This document shows, piece by piece, positions 1 to 11,468 of a stretch of 64,000 nucleotides of DNA. A program made the position numbers and the translations under genes. The notes under the pieces were generated by a model that had not been told where the DNA came from, did no database searches, and saw only the letters and a list, made by a program, of their open reading frames with translations. The stretch comes from Aldrovandia affinis. Taxonomy: Eukaryota; Chordata; Actinopteri; Notacanthiformes; Halosauridae. The number at the start of each line of letters is the position of its first letter. Position 1 is the first letter of the stretch. The stretch is taken from positions 4,961,501 through 5,025,500 of the forward strand of contig JAINUG010000007.1 in assembly GCA_029706075.1 (NCBI GenBank). Direction: 5' to 3'.

Positions 1-1580
1 CTCTCACTATCTCCCGGGTAAGAACAAACCCCACCCCAACCATCACTCCACCACTGACCTCGACATCAACACACTCATTTTCTGCTCTGACTATGCAATA
101 TGTTTGTTTATTAATGGGCATCAAGCGCTCAAACATGCATTTTGAGTCTGGAGTGGACATGCTTTTATTTTCTGCTTTTAAATTAAAGGTGGAAGTGGCT
201 TTCGATGTCGCGTAAATAAGGAGTCAGTAAGGAGAGAACAGCACAGGGATTCACTTTTATCCGCCATTCGTCACAGTACATTCCTGTGCCTCTCAATTCT
301 GTTTGTCGCGAATCAAATCTTTGGAATATCTGTGGCGTGAATTCACCTCCCAACGTCTCCCGCTCTCCCCCCACCCCGTACAGGGAAATAAACAGTGACA
401 TCTTGATGATGCATTTACAGTATGTCCATCTATGTATAGTGCCAGACATGGTGAGCTCTGTGAAAAATAACATTAATATTAATATAAGGGGAGATGCGAT
501 TGAGAGGTTTTTTTTACATTTATTTTTTATTACATAATTTTCCCTCCAAAATGCGTCAGCCTCCTCCCTCCTCCTATTTGTTATTGTTTTGAACTAAATC
601 ACCTGTGCTTGCATCATTTGAATCTTCCATTTTGAAAGAGTTACATCACCCCCTTATCTGTGCTTTGTCCAATTTCTCTTTAGTGAGACAGGAAGGTTCT
701 GTAAATGGCTTCTGTGAAATGCTGAACTCTTGTTAACCTCGCCAACCGTGATGTACTTTCTTGCATCTTTGCGGCTCTCAAAGGGCATTTGCAGGTTGTT
801 CCACTTAACTGTAAACGCGGTGCATTACCACGTAAGTGAGTGCGTGTTTGTAAGTACTGGCAGGATGTTTTAAAATCATTTGTCACCATGAAAAACATGG
901 GTCACCTCTAAGAAAGATGTTACGTGACTCTGGAAAGAGGCAAAACTCTTTTGACACCAAAGCTTGGATTTAACCGTCATTTGTCCTTCACTTTGACGAT
1001 GAACTGCAAGAGTTTTTCTTCAGAAACACAGTTTGGCAAAGTTCAGTGATCACCAATATAAAAAAAAAAAAATGTTTCTTGCATTTATTTGTAAGTCAGA
1101 TAATGGAATCCAGACCTGAGTCTGGCAGTTGTGGAGAGAGAGGGGTTCGTGGGGGGACGACCCACTTCATTTTAGTGTTTTCTGAAATGTGTGATTATCA
1201 CAGGGAGGAAATTCCTTGTCAACCATCACCACTCTCAGGCTTGCCCCCATTTAAAGCTGGAAGAACATTGCTGGATCTCTAAGTCAGCCTGTTTAATATA
1301 ATGGGGGGAGAGTTGGCACACCTGAAGTAGTGGAGCTGATTCAAGTACCGCACGACACATGGAAATTAAATTCAAGTCCATTGGGCCATTTATCTGCAGG
1401 GAGTTATCTGCAACCCTAATCAGGGTACATAGATATAAACTATTACACATAGGTAAACATTGGACAGCAAGACAACAACCTTACAATTCTCAAACTCCAA
1501 GTAGTTAGACAGTTAAAATGTGCACCCTTCCAAACTTTTTTTTTTTGTACTGTTTGATATTAAGTAATATAATACAATAT
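1..1580. other. Probable ldb3 intron 1 or upstream DNA, nothing recognised
   Basis: I see no exon, RNA gene or recognisable transposon here. All open frames are short and have no familiar protein similarity. The stretch is moderately AT-rich with simple A and T runs. It is assigned to ldb3 intron only because the PDZ exon at 19351 begins in mid-domain and its 5' partner was not found in the window. Confidence 0.5.
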
Positions 1581-1720
1581 ATGCTATTTAGCAGACGCTT
1601 TTACCAAAAGCGACTTACAGTAGTGAATGCATAAATGTTTCAGTATATGTGGTCCCAATGGGAATCGAACCCACAACCTAAATGCGGTCAGTGCCATGCT
1701 CTACCTACTGAGCCACACAG
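1581..1720 (-). mobile_element. tRNA-derived SINE with L2-type 3' tail
   Basis: Read on the minus strand, the element starts with a tRNA-like head holding A-box and B-box like motifs (a GTGGGTTCGATTCC-type B box near 1670). It ends in the fish SINE/L2 tail, whose plus-strand form is TTTAGCAGACGCTTTTA near 1587. The same family interrupts the LINE copy at 29047. Confidence 0.85.
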
Positions 1721-2344
1721 AACCAGAATTAAAGCCTGGAATTAGCATTTGTCCTGACCCATGTTTCACAATTAAATTCACAACAACATTAAATTGTTGT
1801 TGTTTTTCTTTACAAACAGTTCAGTGATCACCAAAAGGAATTTCTAAGTTTCGTCAATTGTGCCTTCAAAAAGCTGAATCAGTTGAATTATTTAAGTCAA
1901 GGTTAAAAAGGCATATGATGACTGAAGTGTTCAAAGAGCACGACTGAATCGTGCAACCTACTGGTTACTAGTCCTGTTTACTTCACCGCCATTTGAAACC
2001 AGTTGCCTATCTCTTTTTAATGAGTGACCCAATGGAAAGGGGTAGTTGTTTCAGTGTTTTGGGTGGTGCTTAAATGAGTGCCCAATGTGAGGTGCCAGTC
2101 ATGACAGGCATGAGCCAATATAGAGGCTTGTGTCATCTGTGTTCTGCCTTCCTTCCTCTGTCCTCTCTTCTGCAGATGCATAGATCTGCATGGATACATC
2201 CCCCATATAGACTGGCCGAGCTATGACTGCTGAGTTTCCCTCATGTCTGCATTTCTCGAGTTTAAAAAATGCACTTTTTATAATGGTGGTTTTCTGATTG
2301 ATCCAGCTGAAGGCCCTGATGGGTTTCAGCTCTTATATGTGTGT

Positions 2345-2378
<34 letters not shown>

Positions 2379-4473
2379 CACAGCACTCCCTGCTAGCACA
2401 TAGTGTTCCCACAATATTTCTGTAGCTTTTCGTCCCTCTAAAAGCTGTGAAAAACAGCATGTTTTAGCTGGCCCACAACATGTACAAACGATTGTGTATG
2501 AATGCTGGCTCTTTTGTAGATTTGTCGTTTTTTAAATTTAGTGTGAAATTATTCTTCTGTGGAAATTGTTTCCCATTTAGTTTTAGTTTGCGCTGTGCCT
2601 GGGGCTGTGGGGGAAATATTTTAGAACCAAAATGCTACGTCTGGAGACATCATTTAGCATTTACATAAGGACAAGATGACAATTTGAAAGTTAATTAAAG
2701 CCATTAAATGGACATCTGGTGGCCTTTTTTTCCTTGTCGGAAGCTATTACAGTAAATGTGTGTTATATCAAATCTCAGCTGATTAGTTGAATTCAGAAAA
2801 AAAGAAAAAACATTGTAGAGTAGTATGCTACTCGTATGCTATCAAATTATTGTATTTTTAGCACAATTCATGTATTGCCCTTTCTAGCTAATTATAGGTC
2901 CTATAGTTTAAACTCAGGATTCCTCATTTAAGTTATCTGAATTCACATTTTCATATTTCACTGTCATCTATATCTCATAAAAATGTTTTTGATTATCAAG
3001 TACCCAAGAGACTCTGTCTTGAGTTTCTCAAACACTGTAGAACTTGGGGTTATCTGGAATAAAACAAGCTTGCTGATATTTGATGCATGTGTAATATTCT
3101 CACATTGCTATAATGTTTGCTAACTGCATTGCTACTATATCACGACAATATCTCAAGGATGTCATAAGTTATAAGGCTTGTCCGCTTTGGTAAAGTGTTC
3201 CATGAAACATTGTATGTATAGTTCTGATTTAAATCAAACCACGAATACTGACTGACAAGGTTAAAAACAAGTAAAAATAAGCCTGGCATCAGAAGCGAGT
3301 AGCAAATTTCACTTGGCGAGCAGGCTAGGATGAATAAAGTTCTGGCGACTCCTAAAATGAAATTTTATGTGGTATTTCTAAAAATAAATAAAAACATCAC
3401 CACACAATCAGTCTCTACTCACACCAGCATCAGCAGTTTGTTCCATCTGATTTACAGCAGCCAGCTCCAGCTGGGTGTTCATTACCTCGGGTAGACAGAG
3501 AGAGCTTCTGAGAGCTGAAATCAAAAATAGAGGTACAACTCAGAAAGTAAATCGCATTTCATCTGGTCAGCTGATCAGTAAAATAACTCATCATAAGTTG
3601 TCAAAACTGGAAGTTCTTCACACAAAGAACAAGAAGCAGAGATAATGGCTGGAAGGAAGTTATCAGTCGTACGAAAGTTCTCAATATTTTAAGGACTCAA
3701 ACTATTGAGATGAACCACCATTCAAGAGATGAACCACATATAGATCTTGTGGACCTCCACAAGATGAGGAAGTAAAACATACAAAATGCAGGCGCAGGTG
3801 TGAATTTCACAGGTGCTGTGCAGGCACTATATGGCTAGCAATTATATAAATTCCAAGCCACCCTCTGATGCCAAGTGGTCCTCTTTACTACAGAGAGGGA
3901 AAAGACAGTGTTTACAATTTTGCTGTTTGTTAATTGGCGACTCGACAACAGAGGGTCGTTTTGACTGTCTATTAATGGAACGAGACAGAGTGAGGTTGAA
4001 CTAATCAAGGTCTTGATTGAAGTCAATGATTAATTGATTAGTTGAATCAGGTGTTTTAGTGCTGGGCATACACCAGCCTTTCTCGGATAAGGTTGGACAC
4101 CCCTGCATTAGACATTTTAAAGATTTACATTTCCCCATTGGAACAGGCTTCGGGTTTCTGTATTAAGTTCTATGGTCATATTAACCACACGCTGTTCTAA
4201 TCATTTGTTGACATTCTCAGTATGATGTGAGCTGGTGGTATTGGCACTGGGGAGGAGACTTAACTATGTGACAGGTCAGCAGACAATGCCTGCTTACCAT
4301 AGCATTATTTTAATCCTTTGTGGACTTGGTCTACATGTGAAGTAGCTTGTGGTCTTGGCAAGGCCATTCAGATAAATGCGACTCTCATATGGCATAATCT
4401 GATTAAATAAGAAACTCTTGGGCTGATTACTAATCAGCACCAGCTGTGTGTGCCTGTAGGTGAGGACGCCACT
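1721..4473. other. Intronic DNA with a TG microsatellite and a hAT-like scrap
   Basis: There is a TG dinucleotide run at about 2347-2377. Around 4020-4110 a stretch contains the phrases AATCAGGTGTTTTAGTGCTGG and GGTTGGACACCCCTGCATTAG, which resembles the ends of fish hAT-type miniature elements. No coding exon could be supported, and I see nothing else. Confidence 0.5.
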
Positions 4474-5199
4474 GGCTGTGTTCGAAACCCCATACTTAGA
4501 TACTGTGCTACATGCTATTTTTCATAGTAGTATACAGTATATCCATTATGCATCCATCCAGTATGCAACCATTAATGATTCAAATTGTAGTATACTTAAA
4601 AATTGTCACATGACCTCACCAGACTGTTAGAAGTTTATCTCAGGGAGACACAAAAGTTTACCCCAGAGTGTATGCGAGGGAGACAGCTACTACTGCGACA
4701 AACTAGAGTGGCAAACTAGCAAGCTAGCTAATATCAGACCATTATAATAGGTAATGCTGAATATAATTGATAGCTGTCGGCTAGCTAGCTTGCTAGGCAT
4801 CGAGTTGAAACTGTTTACGTTGGTTCAAGCAGGTCACAAATCAACTCGTCTTTTTGCTTTTCAATAACGTTTGGATAGAAAAAATTGTACACAACACAAC
4901 AGTTATACTTAGCGTTACATTTATAATCACTGGCGCTGTTGCCGCCTTCGCCGTTGCTAGAAATGTCCGCCATTGTTTTGAAAATTAAAGTTGAACGTTG
5001 AAGATGACCGCATTGCATTGTGGGATACAGTACCCGAGCAAGGTACCTCTTGTGTACTAAAAAATTTGGCTAATTCAGTACGTCATCTGGGCATCTTTGG
5101 CGTACTGGAGATCCACATATTGTACACATACTGCGTACTACATACCACCTTTAGGCCAAATTTAGTATGTACAGATAGTATGCGGTTTCAAACACAGCC
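4474..5199. mobile_element. PIF-Harbinger-type miniature element
   Basis: The terminal inverted repeats are GGCTGTGTTCGAAACC on the left and the complement of GGTTTCAAACACAGCC on the right, with one mismatch. They extend imperfectly inward, with CATACT-like repeats near both ends. A 3-bp duplication ACT flanks the element (4471-4473 and 5200-5202), as expected for Harbinger superfamily insertion. The 726-bp body has no intact transposase; a 67-codon minus-strand frame at 4815-5018 is not recognised. Confidence 0.8.
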
Positions 5200-5460
5200 A
5201 CTGTCTATGGTCCTGAAAGTCACACAGGCTTTAAGAACTAGCAGGAAACTGTGACATCAGCCTAAGAGGAGGAGCAGAGAGGGCTGCTTCTCCTGGTGTC
5301 TCCTTGTGAAAATGAGAAAAACACAGTAGAAAACAAATAATGTCATTACTGAGATATATTGTAAATGTTCAACATGAAATTCGAAGTAATTTTTACTTTA
5401 TTAATGATTCAATGGAATCAACCAAAATAACACATTTTTCAAGTGATACATTTTTTTTTT

Positions 5461-6400
5461 TAAAAGGTATCACAATTTACGTCACCTGATTTTAGTACTT
5501 GGTGCACCCTCCACTGGCACTGGTAATGTTTAAAAAGGTTGGAGAACACATTTGGAGGGGTCTTGTGCCATTCCTTCATGCAGAACCTTTCAAGATCCAT
5601 GATATCCTTAGGTTTGGGCTCATCTGACTATAGCACCTGGTTCCAGTCATAGGTCTGAACTCCAGACGCTTCAATTTGTTGGTTGCTCTCAGAAAGGGCT
5701 TTCTTCAAGCAACCCTTCCAAAGAGCCTGTTGGTATGGAGGTAGCGTGTTATGGTTAATTTTGAGGCTTTGTGACCCCAACATACAACTAAAGTCTACAG
5801 TTCTTGAACTGTGGTCCTTCGGGTCTTCTTTGCCTCTCTCACCATTTTCCTCACTGTGCGTGGGGACAACATGCACTTGCGTCCTCTTCCTGGCAAGTTT
5901 GCAACTGTTCTAGATATTTAAACCTTTTTGATTATTGCCTTAACAGTGGTTAGTGGCATCTTTAGCTGTTTATGTATTTTTTTTGTACCCATTACCTAAC
6001 CTGTGTAGGTCAACAACCGTCTGTATATTTTGATTTGACAGTTCTTTGGCTTTCCTTGCAGTGATGTTTTTTTACATGTGTTACCTCGTGTGTATACCCT
6101 AGTGAAACAGGAAGTGATGGAAGGCCACAATACAGTTCCTTAAAACTGAGATTAACTCTAAAAAGGTGCATTTTATTAGATTTAACTTTGTTTGGTTTTA
6201 TTTCATATAATATTTAGGGGTGCCACTAATTTTGACACTTTTTTCAGAATTATTTTTATTACTCAATAGAGAAATGAGAATAATTGCATTACAGCAAAAG
6301 TTTTCCCATGTTTCAGCATGAGATATAGCTGATTATTTGTGCTGTTTATTTTATACAGCCTTTTTTGATTATTTTCATCAAGTGTGCCAACAATTCTGGA
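5461..6400 (-). mobile_element. Degenerate Tc1-like transposon
   Basis: On the minus strand, 5628-5876 encodes the Tc1-type segment LPPYQQALWKGCLKKALS and then SNQQIEASGVQTYDWNQVL, which leads into the first catalytic region. The catalytic core after that point is deleted. Near 6214 and 6386 there are phrases GGGTGCCACTAATTTTGACA and GTGCCAACAATTCTGGACCA, typical of the ends of this Tc1 group. Boundaries are approximate. Confidence 0.7.
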
Positions 6401-6673
6401 CCACACTCTAAGTCCACTAATCCCTACAAGAAAAATATTAACAAACTCAAATTACACATGTGCAACATGCTGGTAGAGGCTTTGGATTTAAATGCGGCAG
6501 GATATTTCCACAGATTTTTTATTATTATTAAGTATCGCTGCTTATCAGTAGATCTAATATAGAAGGACATCAACAGGTACAGGAAAGACGATGTAGGTGG
6601 TAGGATTCGCTCACTAGTCCAGTGTTGACCCTGATGGCTGATTATGAAGTGCCACAGGGTCTCAATCGGTCTC

Positions 6674-6832
6674 CAGCTGTACTGGCAGTCAACTCCAGCG
6701 CCACCTTGTAAAAAAGGCTGCATTAAGATCTGCACATGTCACTACTGATAGTCCTGGTCTTATGAGCCCTGACATTCCAGCCTGCCCCCCTCCACTCCCT
6801 CACACTAACCCCCCCAGGCCCCGGGTATTAAA
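6674..6832 (+). promoter_or_regulatory. Possible muscle-type core promoter (E-boxes, MCAT, TATA variant)
   Basis: In order there are an E-box CAGCTG (6674-6679), an E-box CACATG (6733-6738), an MCAT motif CATTCC (6773-6778) and a TATTAAA box (6826-6832). Behind them is a 41-codon frame with a good start context (6908-7030). This runs up to a weak donor-like GTGAAC at 7030. The arrangement resembles muscle promoters, and the gene around it is a muscle gene. However, these motifs are short and no downstream partner exon with the missing half of the PDZ domain was found, so chance is likely. Confidence 0.25.
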
Positions 6833-7116
6833 GGCAGCGGCCGTACTGCTGACAGGTTGGAGCTGTTTTTAGCAGGGCGCTGAAGGTCAGTGGAGATTGT
6901 GTGGGTTATGGATCTGGCTGGTGCTCATACCTTGCACCCTGCTGGCTGGTCCACATCCATGGCACCGGCTCTGGTTCTGCCTCTGGCTCAAGTATCGATG
7001 GGTGTGAGGCTACAAGAACTGCTTCATAGGTGAACAATCAGCAATCAGCTCAAATAAGTTCTCGAAGCCTTCTTTTGTTTGGTCCAGTAATGCTTTCTGT
7101 ACACAAATTCACCATC

Positions 7117-7118
<2 letters not shown>

Positions 7119-7147
<29 letters not shown>

Positions 7148-7260
7148 TGCAAACAAGTACTTACACACACATACACTCGCATGCACGTACACACACATAT
7201 CCACACACACAAACAAATAGACACACCTGCATGCTCTCACACACACACACACACACACAA
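7119..7260. repeat. AC microsatellite cluster
   Basis: Two uninterrupted AC runs (about 7119-7144 and 7238-7260) are joined by imperfect ACAC-rich sequence. Confidence 0.95.
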
Positions 7261-7514
7261 TGGAAGGCTGGCAGAGTACAGTAAGACTCTCTTTGCTGGA
7301 TGTCACCTATGAATAAACTCATTATCTTCTCCTCTCAGCTAAGTGAATATTTTTTTTCTCAATGCACTGCCCCCCACCACCACCATTAGCTTAATGGCCG
7401 CTTTGACGGCTGGGTATGTCAATAGCCGCCCTCCGCAGCTGTCAGACAAATAGACCAGCTTTAAATTATGTTTATTTCTCTGCAGATGAGATCAAGTGTC
7501 ATGACACTATAATG

Positions 7515-10180
7515 TGGAGGGGTACAAATTGTTTAGGAAGGATAGAACTAATAAAAGAGGAGGGGGAGTGGCCTTTTATGTGAAAGACAATCTTAATGTG
7601 CAGTAAATTCCAGGTATAAACTAATTCGTTTCTTGTGAGGACATCTGGATTAGATCACTGGGAGATCATGAGAAGGACCTTAATATAGGAGTATGCTATA
7701 GACCTCCAGCTTCAGACAGTAACATAAATAGTACGCTCTTTGGTAGCATAAAACAAACCTGTGCTGAAGGAGAGAAGATAATAATGGGCGACTTCAATTA
7801 CCCCTCTATTAATTGGGAGATAGTGACAGGTCAGGGCAAATGTGAAGAGGAGTTTTTAGATATTGTCAATGACTGCTTTTTGGTACAGTCTGTTACTCAG
7901 CCTACGAGAGGGAAATCAATACTGGATGTGGTTTTGTGTAACAATCCTGATAGAATTTGCAACACAGAGGTAGGAGAACCACTAGCGGCAAATGACCACA
8001 GTGCAGTTATTTTTGATATTTTTTGGCAAGTTAAGACAGCCTCCTCTAACTCTAGAATTTGTCATTTTAGACGAGCTGACTTTAATAAAATGAGAGAGAA
8101 TTTAATTAATATAGATTGGGTAAAACTTCTATATTGCAGAACTGTGAACTGTGAAAAATGGATAATATTTAAAAGGGTTATTGTAGATGTACAGTATAAA
8201 TTAATCCAAGAAGTAAGGAAAAATAGGATGAAAAAACTGTCTCCGCAGTGGATGACTAAATTTTTACGGGAGATTTTGAGGCAAAAGAAGCGACTGTACA
8301 GAGTATATAAAAAGGATAACTCAGAGAGAAACAAGTTAGATAATTGTAATATGCAGGCTAAGGCTAAAAAGGAAATAAGAAATTAACATTTCCCAAGATG
8401 CAAAAAGTAATCCTAAGAAGTTTTTCCAATATTTTAGTAGAAAAATGAAAGTTAAGGAGGAGGTTAAGTGCATTAAGAATAAGGAAGGAACTTTGGTTTA
8501 TAATAATAAGGATATTGCTAACACACTATACGGTTACTTTGTTGAGAGCTTTACTAGAGAAGAGGTTATAAATATGCCTAAATGTATAGACAAGGTACAG
8601 AATGTTTTGGAGGACTTTGAGATAAGGGACGTAGAAGTACTACAAAAACTACAAAAACTTAAGACAAATAAGGCAGCAGGCCTGGATGGCATATATCCCA
8701 GTGTACTTAAAGAACTTGGGGAAATTATATATAAAACATTGAAAGATATTTTCATTCAATCCATAATCACTGGAGAAATACCAGATGACTGGAAGCAGGG
8801 TAGTATAATTCCAATATATAAGAAGGGGGACCGTACTGACCCAGGGAACTATAGGCCTGTCAGTTTAACTTGCATCGCATGTCAAATGCTGGAATGTATT
8901 ATTAGGGATAAGTTGGAACCATTTTGAAAAATAATAGTATTTTAAGGGAGAGCCAACATGGTTTTCTCAAAGGGAGGTCATGCCTAACAAACCTCCTGGA
9001 CTTTTTCGAAGAGGCTACAAAGTGTGTTGACCTGAACCAGGCTTATGATATTATATATTTGGACTTTCAGAAAGCATTTGACAAGGTACCACATGAGAGG
9101 CTAATTGCTAAAATGAATTCAGTAGGAATTGCAGGAGTAGTTTCAGAGTGGGTTCATAATTGGCTGCAAGGGCGAATACAAAGAGTGCAAAGGTGGGGCC
9201 GTATCTGACCTCGGTGCTGTGGGCAGTGGTGTCCCGCAGGGATCGGTGCTGGGACCTCTGCTCTTCCTTATTTACATAAATTATCTTGATATGGACCTTA
9301 GTAGCAAAATCAACATTTGCAGATGATACTAAACTTGGGGGTTTGGCAAACAGTTTGGAATCGACTAAAGTAATCCAAGATGATTTAAACAAAATCCCAA
9401 AATGGGCAGATACATGGCAGATGACATTCAATATTGCTAAATGTAAAGTTATGCATGTGGGAAATAAAAACATTAGACAGGAGTATTTTATGGGAGGAGA
9501 AAAGTTAGTAGGTGTTCAATTTGAAAAAGACTTAGGAATTGTAGTTGATCAAAGCCTATCTGCATCAAAGCAGTGTGCTACAGCAGTGAAAAAAGCCAAC
9601 AGGATGCTGGGATACATAGCAAAAAGTATTGAGTATACATCAAAGGAAATTATATTAATGTTATATAATGCCTTTGTCAGACCTCACTTAGAATACTGTG
9701 TGCAGTTCTGGGCACCGCACTACAAGAAAGATATAGAAGCTCTTGAAAAAGTCCAAAGAAGGGCAACTAAACTGATACCTGGTATGAAAGGTAAAAGTTA
9801 TGATGATAGACTTAAGGCACTCAATCTATTTAAGCTTAGCAAACGGAGACTTAGGGGGGATTTGATTGAGGTTTTTAAATTCCTAAAAGGGATTAACAAA
9901 GTGAAATACCAAAGATTTTTTAAGATAAGTGGGGTCAGCAGAACAAGAGGCCACAGGTGGAAATTAGTTAAAGGCAAATTCCGCACAGATATTAGGAAGT
10001 TTTCCTTTACACAGAGAGTTGTCAATGCCTGGAACAGCTTGCCAGGTCGGGTAGTAGAGGCAGAAACACTTAGGCTATTCAAGTCCAGGCTAGATATAGT
10101 ACTAGATACTCTTTAGATTAGGACATGATGAGCCTAGATGAGACGAACGGCCCGTTCTCGTCATTATGTATTCTTATGTA
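7515..10180 (+). mobile_element. Non-LTR retrotransposon (LINE), 5'-truncated copy 1
   Basis: This copy retains part of an AP-type endonuclease, a reverse transcriptase and a 3' UTR ending in ATTATGTATTCTTATGT. Domain content and the C-terminal sequence LEYCVQFWAPHYKKDIEALE place it in the Jockey/CR1-like non-LTR group; I cannot assign a family. Several frameshifts and stops break the reading frame, so it is inactive. A second copy at 28801-30125 ends in the same 3' sequence, which defines the family's 3' end. Confidence 0.9.
7540..10115 (+). pseudogene. LINE ORF2 remnant: endonuclease and reverse transcriptase
   Basis: The reading frame is broken into at least four blocks. Positions 7784-8386 hold endonuclease motifs GDFNYPSINWE, SILDVVL and the catalytic-end motif NDHSAVIF. 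Positions 8445-8927 hold the RT entry region (NKAAGLDGIYPSVLKEL, IPIYKKGDRTDPGNYRPVSL). Positions 8924-9208 hold LDFQKAFDKVPHERL, and 9286-10116 hold the RT active-site motif FADD followed by the conserved C-terminal region. A segment near 9230 still encodes the GVPQGSVLGP motif. The upstream part of the endonuclease (GGGVAFYVKDNL near 7560) has an internal stop. The catalytic residues survive but the frames do not join. Confidence 0.9.
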
Positions 10181-11124
10181 ATGAGATGAATGCCCCGTGA
10201 TCAATAAACAAGATTTATTACCAGCTATTTCTGAGTGAAATCCGCATGAATTAAAAAACACTGAGTGGTGACATGAAAAGTCCACGACTACAGTAAGCAC
10301 TATACCAAGGTTGTTCTCTGAGTGCTTTTCATGTTAGTCAACTTCTATAAAGGACCACCAAATCAGCCTCACTTCAGTAATGGAACTGTATAAATATAAT
10401 AAATTAAACACCAATAATGTAAATACCTCATCAATTCTATGACTGGGTATTGGCAAGTACCTCACGATGTGATTTATGATTATGACACACTACAATTCAT
10501 TGCGATTTCTCAATTGAATCATGGTAACAACAGAATCACGATCCGATACCTTAAATAATATTGCTATTCATTTCATTTTTCATTAATCTTCATTTCACCA
10601 GGAATTTCCCCACTGAGATTCAGAATCTCTTTTTACAAGGGAATCCTGGCCAAGACTGCAGTCCTTATACACAGTTTAATACAGATACTATTTCAGACAG
10701 TACAAAACAAAAACAAGCCGCAAAAATATATCAATTTCTTAGCTCATAAAACAAACACAGTCAGTGATCAAATTCTCCTTAATCCTACATTTTCAATCAT
10801 CCAACAGAATGATATAATTAAGTTTCATTTTATTTTGCAAGTGGTTCCATGTCCATGGAACAAAGTCGCTAAAAGCTCTTTCCAAAAACAGTGCGCATAC
10901 GAGGAACGTTAAACAAAACTAGATCCTGAGATCGTAAATTATATAAATAGAAGTCAGAGGGAAGCAAATGTAAGTGGGAAGTTCTCTTATGGTGGCCTTA
11001 AAATAAAAATGTGTCAGGGATATCGCCTACAGGGATACAGAGAAGAGAATCCAACTTTATGATATAAATGGCAATGATGAGCAGGGAAGGTAGTCAGTAG
11101 CAAACCTCAATGCCGCATTATGAA
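10181..11124. other. Intronic DNA, mostly unrecognised
   Basis: No exon is supported. Around 10445-10555 there is a stretch rich in CACGAT/GATTTCTCAATTGAAT-type motifs, resembling internal parts of fish hAT-like elements, but no ends could be defined. Confidence 0.4.
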
Positions 11125-11139
11125 CTGTATCTAGCATTT

Positions 11140-11453
11140 ATTTTATTTTTTCAGATTTTCTCCAGTTTTTCTCCCAATTTAGTAGCCAATTACCCCGCTA
11201 TTCTTAGTAGTTCATAGTTCATATGTCGTAGCCCTGTGATCAGCAGTGACAAAGGCGAAGCATCGTCTCCTCCGAGACGGCACTCGTCTTGCTGTCGACC
11301 GTAACTCCAGCACCTCAGAGCCACTCCTGTGTGCAGCGAACATCTTGTCGGCTTCCCCCCCCTCCCTGGGGCAGACAGTCAATTGCTGGGGAATTGAACC
11401 CCAGTCGCCATGGCCACCGTCGGACGTTAAAACCATTAGACCACGCGGGAGGC
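11140..11453 (-). mobile_element. tRNA-derived SINE with 15-bp target duplication
   Basis: The minus strand begins with a tRNA-like head containing an A box TGGTCTAATGG and a B box GGTTCAATTCC near 11390-11445. It runs about 310 bp to a T-rich (plus strand) tail at 11140. A 15-bp direct repeat CTGTATCTAGCATTT flanks the element at 11125-11139 and 11454-11468, a clean retroposition footprint. A frame through it is not a gene. Confidence 0.9.
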
Positions 11454-11468
11454 CTGTATCTAGCATTT

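Noticed and set aside
1627..1827. Possible tRNA gene from the B-box-like sequence near 1670
   Set aside because: The tRNA-like head belongs to a SINE with an L2-type tail and would not fold as a complete tRNA. The same applies to the other SINE heads.
2585..2640. A WGCGGN-like frame resembling the PDZ PWGF loop
   Set aside because: The residues around it do not match the LDB3 or PDLIM first exon, and no suitable donor follows.
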